Origin: Maratus speciosus
Taxonomy: Eukaryota > Arthropoda > Arachnida > Araneae > Salticidae
Length of the DNA stretch: 64,000 bases
Direction: 5' to 3'
Assembly: GCA_963932465.1 (NCBI GenBank)
Contig: OZ010798.1
Span: forward strand, 17,282,981 to 17,346,980
Shown: positions 22,366 to 32,463 of the stretch, piece after piece
Position numbering within the stretch: position 1 is the stretch's first letter
Layout of the letters: each line of letters begins with the position of its first letter
Program-made: the position numbers and the translations under genes
Notes under the pieces: model-generated
What the model saw: only the letters and a program-made list of their open reading frames with translations
Databases searched by the model: none
Told to the model about the DNA's origin: nothing

Positions 22366-22449
22366 AATAATGCAGAAAAAGAAGACCTATTTCGACGAGT
22401 ACTTTCATTAGAACAAGATCTTGCTAAAAAAGAAGCCCGCCTAAATCTT
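22366..22449 (+). CDS. Exon 4: coiled-coil unit 2 (28 residues)
   Basis: An 84-nt phase-0 exon, acceptor TTTGTAG ending at 22365, donor GTATGT at 22450. It starts NNAEKEDL and ends KKEARLNL, with Leu/Val at unit positions 8, 12, 15, 19 and 26, a regular a/d heptad pattern. It aligns residue for residue with exons 5 and 6. The intron start after it also resembles those after exons 5 and 6, so it arose by duplication of a genomic segment containing the exon. Its length is exactly four heptads, so adding a copy keeps both frame and coiled-coil register. Confidence 0.88.
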
Positions 22450-23466
22450 GTATGTTTTTTCAAAGTTTTCGTATTTTATAGTTCAAGTATTAGCATTCTT
22501 TTATTAACTCTTATTTTCTGTTGTTGTATTTTATTTTGTGTTAAGTTGTGTGTATTCACTATCGGCTAATAATAATAATAATAAAATAAGCTGGTGTTTC
22601 CAGTGGGTCATTTTTTTTTAAGTGGGAAAAGCTGTGTCTTTTTTTAAATTGATTGAATAAAAAAAAAGTAAAATGCACTCTAATATAGCTCATACAAATT
22701 TTTTCCTTGCCACAATCAGGGGTCACTGTAGAAGAAAATGAAGTTCATTTATAGTTCTTTCATAAAATTCAATCTCAGAAAAACGGTCTCTTCACAAAAT
22801 TCAATTTAGAAAAATGGCCCTTTCACAAACTGCAAAATAAATAGACTCTTTTTTAAATAGTTGTTCTATACCTAAAGAAAGATACTTTTTTAAATATTTC
22901 CCCGTTAATGTTATATTAAATGCAGTCGAAAGTGATTGGATGCATGGAATTGGTTTTTGTTTTAAAAATATTTTACTGATTATTTTGTATCAAAGTACTT
23001 ATTAATTGCTATAAGTCATAAACATAAATTTTAAACCTTTATTTATACCTTATACCTTTATTTTACCTTTATTTATGATGTGGCTGAACAATAAATATTT
23101 CTTTGTTAAAATAATATTAAGCATCATTTGCAGCAATATAAAAATGCTATTTTTATTTCTTGAAATCACATCTTAGCAAAACTGAGCAAAATTTGAAAAA
23201 TAATAATAATAACAATTGATTAATTTTAAAACTATGTGTATTTTTTACATGGAAGTGCAATGTCATAGAAAGAATGGTACTGTTTATTTATAAAATATAT
23301 ATATACTCCTAATTTATTAAGAGGCGGGGGGAGATTCGTGTAAAATGCTGTTTTTTCTTTTCAAGATTTTTTAAAATGAAAACAAGAAAATCTATTCAAT
23401 CATGGTAAAGTACAAAATAATATTGACGTTTAAATCTACAAAAAAAATCTATTGTTGAAAAAAAAT

Positions 23467-23845
23467 GGCGACACTGTAGCTGCTCAAACTTGGAACCAAT
23501 GATTTGTGACAGGCAACTCCCAGGTCCTTGTAGTTGACAAAAATCAATAAACCAATTTTTTTTTTATTAAAGTAAGCCCTTATGCTCCGCACAAACCTAA
23601 AACTTTATTAAAATAACAATTATATACATGTTTTTGTTTATTAAAAAAAAAGTGATTTTATTTTCAAAACGTCCTCCGTTTTTCAATTTTTTATATTTTT
23701 GTGCTCTATTTAGGTTCATGCTGAACGTAAGGACTTACTTTAATAAAGAAAAAAATGATTTATTGATTTTAGTCTACTACAAGGACTTAGGCTTCCCTGT
23801 CGCAAATTGTAGGATCCAAGCTTCAACAGCCTACAGCGACACTTC
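23467..23845. mobile_element. Foldback/MITE with about 130-bp arms
   Basis: The left arm (23467-23605) and the right arm (about 23715-23845) are inverted copies. Shared words in the same orientation after reverse complementing are GCGACACTGTAG/GTCGCTGTAG, GGTCCTTGTAGT/AGTCCTTGTAGT, AAAATCAATAAA and TTATTAAAGTAAG. The spacer is about 110 bp. It lies within the block present in duplication unit A and absent from unit B, consistent with insertion after the exon duplication. No coding capacity. Confidence 0.65.
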
Positions 23846-24751
23846 CATAACTTTGTCAATCCACACGATATAAAATTCATATGAATTTATTATGTATCTT
23901 CTTAATGTTATCTACAACATTTATATTGACAAGTTTTTGATAGGACCAACTCCTACAGCAAAAACAAAGTTAAAATGCATAGCGGTTGAAGAAAACAATC
24001 ATCGCATTACGGTTGTATTAAAATCCGAACTGCTTATTTTTTGACTCATTTTTAAATTCATTTTTGCTCTCAAACACATCCAATAGGTAGATTTTCTTAT
24101 TCAGAAACTATGTAATGTACAGTAATGGTCGATTTTTCGATAGAAGCAGAATATATTTCAAAAAATGATGTCAAATTTGGCATTTTGAACCGAATTTCCC
24201 GAAGCGATTGTGTTGGAAACGAAAAATATGGTCCTACTGAGAAAATAATTGCTTATAAATCAAGTTTTAATTAATTCAACGAAAAATAAAAACACAGGTC
24301 GCTTATAAATCTCTTCAAAAATCACGTCAGCAAGTTTCATATTTTTCTTTTAAAAATTAATCTGAAAACACGCCAGAAAATTTTGAGTTGTTGAGCAGGG
24401 AAAAGATTTTTTTTTTTTTAATACCGCTTTAATATCATTCTGATAAAACCAGCTCTTACATAAAAAATGAAATTAAAAACTCGTCAAAAACGGCCAGATA
24501 AAATTGTTAAAGTGGGTTTATGTCTAATCATGATTTAGTTTTTGTTGTTGAAATTAGTACTTAAATTCGAAATCTACCTGTGCCTGAAGGCCAAGCCAGG
24601 AGGGATTTTTTTAATTTAAAATTTAGCATATGTTTTCTTTCAAGGACTTTAATAAAAAAGTTTTTTAAAACAACTATTTTTAAATTTATATATGTTTCTA
24701 ATTCTAAAACACTTTAAAAGTATTTCACTCAGAGATTTTTTTTCTTTCTAG

Positions 24752-24835
24752 AATAACACAGAAAAAGCGGATCTGATTAGACGAGTAACAACATTGGAAC
24801 AAGAGCTTGGGAAAAAAGAAGCCAAACTAAAATTT
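24752..24835 (+). CDS. Exon 5: coiled-coil unit 3 (28 residues)
   Basis: An 84-nt phase-0 exon, acceptor TTTCTTTCTAG ending at 24751, donor GTATGG at 24836. It starts NNTEKADL and ends KKEAKLKF, with Leu/Val at positions 8, 12, 15, 19 and 26. It is nearest to exon 6: they share VTTL, QEL and KKEAKLK, and also about 150 bp upstream and 100 bp downstream in the introns, so this pair is the youngest duplication. The open frame runs on past the donor, but that extension is T-rich intron. Confidence 0.88.
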
Positions 24836-25299
24836 GTATGGTTTTATTCAGAAGTTTACTTTTTTATTGATGAATTAGTATCATTATTTTTTCTGATTTT
24901 AATTTTTGTGTTTTGTTTTATTCTGTTGTTCAGTTTGTCAGTTTTAATTTTTTTAAACGTTGAGTCATATTTTTTTCCCCCGGTCTGCAGCATTTCAGCC
25001 CATTCAGATTAAGACAACTATTTGTTATATAACTTAAAACTTCCACTTAATCCACATAAAAATCCACCTAAGAAAATTTATTTCTTATTAACCCATTTGT
25101 GCCTGGGCGTCCTAATTTTGGAACACTTTCTTTAAAAAAATCCCATTACAAGTGTAATTATTATATCCTTTCTAAACTTTATAACATATATCCTTAGTAT
25201 TTGTTTTTAATATTTATTCATAAATGGCAGTGTATTTTTAAGAATAAAATGGGGAAATACATGTTTGTTGTAGCACAAAGTTGGATTTTCTTGAAATGA

Positions 25300-25960
25300 A
25301 GTGCTGCGCTAGACAACATGATATATTTCTCTTATTCTTTTAATAATTATTTTATAAGTGGTATTATTCATAAAATTAAACATTATTTTAGAATACGTAT
25401 TTTGCTTTTTTTCAGATTTCTACTTTTTTGTTCAAATTTGAGCCTTTATTTACCATCCTATTTTTGGGATGAAAGGCACAAAAGTGTAGGTGTTTTCTCT
25501 ATTACTGTCTATGCATTAAATCTATGTTTTATGCCATTTATTTTGTTAGAAAATGGTTACATATTATTCGGATTATTATTTGGCTATAAAAATTTCTTTG
25601 TTATTACTATAAGGAGGGGTTGCTAGAATCGGCTGAAGAACAAGCTAGTTTAATTACCATAAAATTCCAAACATAAGCTTCCACCCGCCCCTCCCCAATT
25701 TTCAACAAATTTCATTTTTCAAAAAAGCTCTCTTTATAAACCTCCGTACCAAAAGTCTTTGGTGGAAATGCATTTTCATCCACCCCTTGAAAACAATTTT
25801 TTTTCTGTGTGAACAACTGTACCAAGGTTCAAAAATACGTATGCAAAATACCACCAATGCAAAAATACGTATTCTAAAATAATGTTTAATTTTATAAATA
25901 ATACCACTTATAAAATAATTATTAAAAGAATAAAGGAAATATCTTAAGTTTTCTAGCACG
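25300..25960. mobile_element. Foldback element with about 90-100-bp arms
   Basis: The arms at about 25303-25405 and 25857-25955 are inverted copies. Each reads TTCTTTTAATAATTATTTTA, then TAAGTGGTATTATT and AAACATTATTTTAGAATACG. Outer bases (GCGCTAGACAAC versus GTGCTAGAAAAC) match less well. The near-identical peptides in opposite strands at 25318 and 25702 are a consequence of this inverted repeat and are not genes. The interior is about 450 bp without recognised coding. It lies in intron 5. Confidence 0.65.
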
Positions 25961-26699
25961 ACATTTTATTTTATTCTTTGTCCCTTACTATGCCTGTTTT
26001 GACATTTTTTCAGAGTGTTGAGCACTGCTCTTGTTATTTTAACTGTCAAGATGCCTTGCCCTTGTTAGATATAGAAAGTGAACCCTGTCCTTTTCCATGT
26101 TTCTTCTTTGCACCCCCTTATTTTTTTTTTCCTAAAATATTTTGACTTTCTTTTTTCTTGTGGAAAAACACATGACATTTTCTTTAATTAAAAAAAATCT
26201 ATGCTCGGTTTCTTTCTGCATAACAAAACATATTATCCATCCAAAGCTGATGATCTGATTCTGATAACTTTCAAATTCTGACACTTCTTGGAGTTAAATA
26301 AACAAAACAAACCGCAGATAGTCCTCTCTTTTTTCTGTTGATTTGTTTTTGTAGTGCATTGTGGGGTGTTCGATTTTTCTGATAACATATTATATTTTAA
26401 TGAAAATTTGTTACACAGACTAATTTACTATTATTGAAACTTGGTGAAAATTTGAACGAAATCGGTCAATTGACCATGGAACAATATTTTTTTTAATAGT
26501 AAAGGAAAACAAAGGTTTTACTTTTTGATTTTTTTTTAACCATTTGGAAATGGTTGTTGTTTTCGGTCGAGGATGGGGGCCAAATGATGCTCGCATTTTA
26601 TTTTTTTTAATGAAATTCAACGATGTTCTTTACTTTTAGAAGAATTTTTATTTGACTAGGTAATCGAAAGGCATAAAATCGTTAAAAATTGAAAAAGTT

Positions 26700-27300
26700 A
26701 CAAAATGGGTAGGTGCAAATTATCAGATATAGAAAAATCCAAAGCCAAAGAGCGACGTCGAAATGAAAATCGTCTTGCAAAGCAAAAATCGAGGTCAACT
26801 CATTATGTAGGCCATGAAAATCGAGGTCTTCAACTGATTATGTAGCCCATAAAAATCGATTGCAGAATAAAAGACAAACGTGAAAAAGGAAACAATCTAA
26901 TGTTTAATCGATTGATAGTAAAAGGCTATGTCTCGAGGGTTTCCAATCCACTAGCCACGGCGTTTTATAATCAGTCGATTCTAACTGGGAAAAATTGAGC
27001 TCAACGTGGTAATTTGTCGCAATCTGTGGATGATTCGGTGGAACTGCTTTCGATTTGTAAACTGTTTTTCTTCTCGAAACGGGAGTTGGAGTGTTTATCG
27101 ATGAACGTTTTGGTCGTCTGAAGTTTGATCTTTGTGATCTGCTGTTGAAGAGGATGCGACGGAATTTGGTGGATGAAATTTAGATTTTTCGGTTAAATTT
27201 TGTTACGAAGGTGATTTGTAGCGGTCTGTGGATGATTCGGTAGAACTGCTTTCGATTTTTAACCTCTTATCTTTCTCGGCTTCTCTTGTCGAAATGCCAC
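26700..27300. other. GC-richer island in intron 5 with a small basic open frame
   Basis: An ATG at 26705 opens a frame of about 47 codons that begins MGRCKLSDIEKSKAKERRR and continues Lys/Arg-rich to a stop near 26845. Downstream, a segment of about 54 bp occurs twice (about 27012 and 27200) with the words CTGTGGATGATTCGGT and GAACTGCTTTCGATTT. Composition and codon-like texture differ from the surrounding intron. A fragment of a transposon-encoded protein is the likeliest source. I do not recognise the family. Confidence 0.3.
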
Positions 27301-27757
27301 ACAATTAAAACTCAGTAAATATTAAGTTAAAAAAATCCAAATGGTCATTGTAATCTATTAAATTACAATTTTTTTTTCTTGCAGCTCAATAATCTCTTTT
27401 GCATGCCCTCAAACAACTCGAACTTGCTCACACATTCACACTCTTTTTTATATAAAAAAAAATTATATAGTTTCAACCTCTCTTAAGAGGAAATATTATT
27501 TAGAAGATTATTTAATTATTTTTTTTATTTAATTTTTTAAAATTTCCTTAGGACGTTTTAATTTAAATATTTATGGAATATTCCTTATCGTGTATCAATT
27601 AATTTCTGTTAACAGGAAATTTTGAAGAGAATTCCACTTACATGGTCCCTCCTCTCTTTTACCAACATTTTCTGTTGTCAAAGGGGGACTTGTTTCTCCC
27701 ATTTTATTCTCATTTTCAGGTGTATGTTTTTTTTTTTTTTTTATCTATTATAATGTG

Positions 27758-28310
27758 ACTCAATAATAAATATTTCTTTATTGCAGTAATGTAAAGTATC
27801 ATTTGCAGTAACATAAGAATGTTTTTTTTTTCTTTCTTGTTACCATATTTTAACAAAACTGAGCAAAAATTAAAAAATTTTAATAACAATTGATTAATTT
27901 TAAAGCTATATGGGGTTTTTTTACATGGGAAGATAATGTCATAGAAAGAATGTGACTTTTTATTTATAAAAAAAATGAATTTAAAATTTAGTATATTTTT
28001 CCTTTTAAGCACTCTGATAAAAGAGTTTTTTAAACAATTATTTCTACATTTATCTTTGTTTTTAAAAGATTCAAATATATTTTACATAGATATTTTTATT
28101 TCTTTCTAGAATTACACAGAAAAAGAGGACCTAGTCAAACAAGTAACAACATTGAAACAAGAGCTTGTGAAAAAAGAAGCCAAACTAAAACTTGTATGGT
28201 TTTATTCGGAAAATTTCTTTTTTATAGTTGAAATATTATCATTAATTCTTTTAGATTTTAATTTTTTGTGTTTTTTTCACTTCTTTCATTTTAGTGACTT
28301 CTCTTTCAAT
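27758..28310. repeat. Segmental duplication unit B (carries exon 6)
   Basis: Matches unit A (23090-23300 plus 24610-24950) through upstream intron, exon and downstream intron, with the two matching blocks directly adjacent here. This is the uninterrupted form of the duplicated segment and shows that exon copying moved at least 500 bp of DNA. Confidence 0.75.
28110..28193 (+). CDS. Exon 6: coiled-coil unit 4 (28 residues)
   Basis: An 84-nt phase-0 exon, acceptor TTTCTTTCTAG ending at 28109, donor GTATGG at 28194. It starts NYTEKEDL and ends KKEAKLKL, with Leu/Val at positions 8, 12, 15, 19 and 26. The frame is intact. With exons 3-5 it gives 112 residues, or 16 heptads, of predicted continuous coiled coil directly after the THAP domain and linker. 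Intron 6 is short (695 bp). Confidence 0.88.
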
Positions 28311-28888
28311 CTCTTTTTACAGAATGATAATGAGCCTGAATTTAAGATTGTCAGAAATTACTTATATTAATTACAATTTTTCAACTACGCATGTATATTA
28401 AATCTTATTTCAAAACTAAAATAATTGGAAATTTTGACATTACTATGTTAAATGAAATTAAGCAAAATATTTCACCCCCTTTTTTTCTCATGATTTTCTT
28501 TTTCTGTTAATTTTCAAAAAGATCACTTTGTCAGTTTTGTTGTATTTTTTGTTGTTGTTATTGTTGATGATGATGTCTTTTTTAAGAATTTTGAGTTTGG
28601 CAGTTTTGTTGTAGATATTTTTAAGTTGAATATGAACTATTTGCATAATTCAGCAGGTGAATTTGAGTTAGAATAGAATTAGTTCTTTATTGTGAATTTA
28701 AACAACACTGGTTATTAAACAGAAGTGTGCCATAACTATTGAGTTGGGGCTAGGTGTGTTGAGACCATAACTAGGTGTGTTGAGACAGTTTATGCAAAAT
28801 ATTACATTAAAAAAAGTAATGTTCTCTGTCTTCAAATTTTATGTACCTTTCACATCTTGTATAACATCTCTTCTTCTTTATTCTACAG

Positions 28889-28972
28889 ATGACACAACTT
28901 CTGAATTCTGATGGATCATCTCTTTGTTCTGATGTGTCAATTTCTGACGTATCAAGTTCCGATGATGACATG
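28889..28972 (+). CDS. Exon 7: Ser/Asp-rich 28-residue segment
   Basis: A phase-0 exon of 84 nt, the same length as exons 3-6 but with no heptad pattern. Acceptor TTCTACAG ends at 28888, donor GTATGT at 28973. The peptide begins MTQLLNSDGSSLCSDVS and ends SSSDDDM, with a string of Ser-Asp pairs suited to acidic-directed (casein kinase 2-type) phosphorylation. It bridges the coiled coil and the ancestral F-box. The phosphorylation role is inference. The exon call rests on splice sites, phase and position. Confidence 0.72.
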
Positions 28973-29109
28973 GTATGTATTTGGAAAATTTTTGATTGTT
29001 TCAGATATGTTGTAAAAAATATGTGAAATATTTGCTTTTTAAAAAAAATTTAATCTATTTGTTTTTAAAATGTTCACCACTTTCACAATTAAGAATCTCC
29101 TCAGTTGTT

Positions 29110-29580
29110 TTTTTTTTTTATTGAAAACATAAATAAGCACATTTTGAGAACTTTTCAAGTGAATTTATATAAGCATTCAATTTTTCATTTGGAAGATTTC
29201 TCTGTGTGATAATTTTTTTAATAAAAACAATTACATCTGTTTCTATGGTGTGGACTACAATTTTAGAGTTTAAATTTCTTGAATTGAAGGCATTCTTGTG
29301 TTCTTTTAACTGTATCTCCAAGGTACAGCTATTCTCTCCAATAATTACAATGCTTACATGAGATTCCGTATATGATTTCTTTCTGTTGAGAACTGGGATA
29401 CTTGTATTTGAACTTGCAAAGGGAGTCTTGTAAAGATTTCTGTGGGGTAAAAGATGTATATATATAAAGGTTTTTAAAAATGCGAGATTTTCTCCGATAG
29501 GTTTCTATTATATTATAATGCAACTCTATTTTCATCAAATTAATATTTTGGAGATTTTGCAACAAATCTTATTTAAAAAA
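29110..29580 (-). pseudogene. Penelope-like retroelement fragment (GIY-YIG endonuclease region)
   Basis: On the minus strand two frames give consecutive parts of a Penelope-like C-terminal endonuclease. The first (29565 down to 29329) contains KEIIYGISCKHCNY. The second (from about 29345 down to 29118) continues IIGEN, then LEIQLKEHKNAFNSRNLNS and VVHTIETD. The order GIY-type motif, C-x2-C, YIGE-like, RLKEHK-like, then H-x4-TD matches GIY-YIG endonucleases of Penelope elements. A frameshift separates the parts, and no reverse transcriptase domain is visible upstream. It is a truncated relic inside intron 7. Confidence 0.65.
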
Positions 29581-31092
29581 TAAACAGACATATATTAATA
29601 ATGGTAATAAAACCTTAATTTTATTTTTGCCAGTCTTGCTAGCATTTAACATCGCTGATTTAGAAACATAATTATCTACAACTTAATAAAAGAAAAATTA
29701 ATTCTCTAAACTAATGCTTCGCTAAACTTTTATATCGAAATTAATTTTTAAAAGAATTCATAAAACATGAAATATATCAGAAAGCTACTGAAATATACTT
29801 AGATACTTTAAGTAAATTAATTTTTACTTAATGGCTATTTTCATTTAATACATACTTTTGCTAAGTTATTTAGGAAGTTTACACTATATCACATGTTTAT
29901 GATCACAACTGAATGAGCCAACTCTAGATTTTCAATTTTGAAAATTGGCAGGGCAAGTTTTTTAACTAAGTACTTTCATTCTATGTTTAAATTTATATCG
30001 ACTTTGAAAAAATACGGATAAAAAAAATTAATATTATTCAAAGTTCTTACTTCTAATGTTAAATCACTTTTATATATTTTCATATATGTTTCTCTAAATT
30101 ATAACCTTATACTAATTTTTTATATGAACACACTACTTAAAAATCTAAACACAAATATTCTAGTGTAATTCTCAAAATTTTATGAAATAAAATTTGAAAA
30201 GTTATGAAGCATTTTGTTACATTTAATTTATAAATGCTCCCAAGTTAACTGGAGAAAATTGTATATTTTCGCCCTGTGTTGCTTTTCAAACATTAAAAAG
30301 TATCATCGTACATATTCACAGAATAATGTAGAAGGTGCAAAATTATTGGATTTAATTTAACTGTAATTCATTTCTAAATATAACTAACAGTTTTCTTTTG
30401 TCCCAGTGTCACAAACTTTGTGCTAAAAATTTATTGCAATTTCAATAAATGTGATTTATTGTAATATTAACATTTTTATTTTTATGAATACTAAGTTTAT
30501 ACACCAATTTGAAGGTAATCTATAAAATCATCTTTTTATTAATTAGTTAATAATTTAGAAATTAATTGTAGGAAATTATTGAAATTTGTACTTGAACTAA
30601 TCATGAAATGTACTTTTTTGTGTGTCTGTGTCTCAATTTTGGTAATTATTATATTGCCAACGTTCCTCTTTAGTTTAATAATAAAATAGCCATTTAGAAA
30701 AAAAAATCTTAAAATATCAAAGGGAAGTAAATGTTATTCCCAATTAATTGGTATTATGGCTTCATTTTTCTACTTTTTTTGTTGTGTAATTAGTAGAGAG
30801 TGTTTTAACTTTTTCTTGTGTAAAATTGTATTTAAAATTGACTTTTAAAATAATGTCAAAGTGGGAAAAACAACTCAATCATGGATTGTAGATAACTTCC
30901 TTCATTTCTTTGACAGGACTTTTTTTAATGACCTTTTATATGATCTGTTTAATTTTGTGTTGCTTTACTAATTTCAACATTTTTAAAAGTGTATTTCTGT
31001 ATCTATTTTAAAATCTTTCATTTTCGTCTTGCAGTTACAGATAATGTAAATATATGCCTGTTTCACTCATGATTTTATACCTTTATTTTTAG
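29581..31092. other. Intron 7, last part, no gene seen
   Basis: Very AT-rich intronic DNA between the Penelope fragment and exon 8. No exon-like frame, repeat unit or conserved motif was recognised apart from the acceptor TTTATTTTTAG at 31082-31092. Confidence 0.4.
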
Positions 31093-31131
31093 GATGGTGA
31101 ATTTAATACTGATGCTTTACATATTAATTAA
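31093..31131 (+). CDS. Exon 8, coding part up to the first in-frame stop
   Basis: Reading on in phase 0 from exon 7, the exon encodes DGEFNTDALHIN and then TAA at 31129-31131. If the sequence is correct, this ends the product at about 267 residues: THAP domain, linker, four coiled-coil units and the acidic segment. The stop falls 68 nt upstream of the exon 8 donor at 31200, near the distance at which nonsense-mediated decay usually acts, so the transcript could be unstable. The base after HIN is the usual variable position in the F-box start (INxLPD), so a single substitution of a CAA, GAA or AAA codon is the simplest origin. Confidence 0.6.
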   Translation, partial: DGEFNTDALHIN

Positions 31132-31199
31132 CTTCCCGATAAAATTATGGTGAAAATCTTTCATCATTTAACACAGAATAAACTAGGACAAATTGCACG
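31132..31199 (+). pseudogene. Exon 8 remainder: N-terminal half of an F-box, after the stop
   Basis: Immediately after the TAA the frame gives LPDKIMVKIFHHL and then KLGQIAR, matching the first half of the F-box (LPxEIxxxIFxxL...) that binds SKP1 in SCF ubiquitin ligases. The donor GTATGT at 31200 splits an Arg codon (phase 2), which exon 9 completes with its first base. The conserved pattern shows that this was coding in the ancestor. Confidence 0.75.
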
Positions 31200-31784
31200 G
31201 TATGTAAAGTTTATTTATAATTTATAGTTCTTAAGTTACTTCTTGTACAGAACATTCATAAGGTACCATATTTTCAAGATTAAGATAAACCCTACCGTAA
31301 TACAAGTTTCGGGGGGGGGGGGATGATACCCCTACACTAATTCAGTAGCAAATTATCCTATAAAAATGCTACACTTGTATCAGCTGATTACTAATAGCAT
31401 CTACTATTAAACAATATAATCAAATTGGCTCGGTGCCCATCTATATCTTAAAAATTGTACTAAATTTGATTTTCTAAGATGCTATAATCCACCTTTGGCA
31501 CCACATGTGAGCTTCTGAGATTAAAATATCCCATAAAAGGATAGTTTGTGTTTGCTTTCTCAACTCTTAAGAATTATAAAAGAAAATGTGTTATAAGTTC
31601 ATAAAAAAAAAGATCTTACAAGGAAAAGTATCAGGAATATTGAAATAGTGAAATAGTTATTAAAAGAAAAGCCCCCAAAATTTGGTTATGGAATTTACTT
31701 AATATGAAAAAAAAATTCCAGTTACTCTTTAAGATTATCTTTTCTATGGTTGGCAATAATAACAGGGTAAAGTCCCCTTACAAA

Positions 31785-32350
31785 TAAAGGTAACAGAGTA
31801 CTTGGCAGCAAATTTACATTTTTATAGCTCGTTCAATTCATCTCAATGAGTTTAGTAATTTGATATCTCTTATATGAGCTTTGGAGTTTTAATAATGACA
31901 GTGGGTTAGATCAAAGTTTAAAATTTTCTTTATCGAAAAACAGCTGCCATAAAAAAATAAATATGATTTAAGTTTCCTTATGGTTCTTACATTAACATAT
32001 ATTGATGATAATTAATGTTTGACACATTGTTCTTTCAGAAGTGAGTAAAGCCAAAATATTTCTCACAGGGAGCCTGCTGTCTGTTTATCTGCATTTACAA
32101 TGCCTTATAATAACTGTTAATTGTATAATCAATATAAGAACCATAAGTAAACTTAAATCATACTAATTTCTTTGACAGCATCTGTTTTTCAATGAACAAA
32201 ATTTTGAACTTTGACCTCCCCACCTGATTATTAAAACTCAACAGCAGAAATGCGAGATATTAAATTACTAAACTCATCAAGTTTGATTGAATGAGCTATG
32301 AAAATCTAAATTCGCCGCGAAGGACTGTTTTATCTTTACTTGTTACAGCA
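31785..32350. mobile_element. Foldback element with about 230-bp arms in intron 8
   Basis: The left arm (about 31785-32010) and right arm (about 32120-32350) are inverted copies. Matches after reverse complement include TATAGCTCGTTCAAT/CATAGCTCATTCAAT, GATGAGTTTAGTAATTT-type words, GAGTTTTAATAAT, GAAAAACAG and ATGATTTAAGTTT followed by CTTATGGTTCTTA. The spacer is about 100 bp. No coding capacity. Such arms would form a long RNA hairpin if transcribed in the intron. Confidence 0.65.
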
Positions 32351-32371
32351 AAGATGGCAAACCTCATGCCA

Positions 32372-32463
32372 AACGTTTACATAACAAATATTGTAGCATA
32401 GGTTGTTTACACGAAAAACGTTTACATAACAATTATTGTAGCATAGGTTGTTTACACGAAAAA
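32372..32463 (+). repeat. 45-bp direct tandem duplication
   Basis: The unit starting AACGTTTACATAACAA and ending GTTTACACGAAA is present twice in a row, at 32372 and 32417, with a single A/T difference. It is recent and noncoding, in intron 8. Confidence 0.85.

Larger units (their letters stand above)
23090..24950. repeat. Segmental duplication unit A (carries exon 5)
   Basis: Positions about 23090-23300 match 27758-27965 (shared AATAAATATTTCTTT, CAATTGATTAATTTTAAA, ATGTCATAGAAAGAATG). Positions about 24610-24950 match 27970-28310 (shared AATTTAAAATTTAG, the exon itself, and GTATGGTTTTATTC). The two matching parts are adjacent in unit B but about 1.3 kb apart here. Unit A has therefore gained, or unit B lost, the block 23300-24610, which includes the foldback element at 23467-23845. 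Confidence 0.75.

Noticed and set aside
25088..25110. piggyBac-like TTAACCCATTTGTGCC end
   Set aside because: No inverse partner with TTAA was found within the following kilobase.
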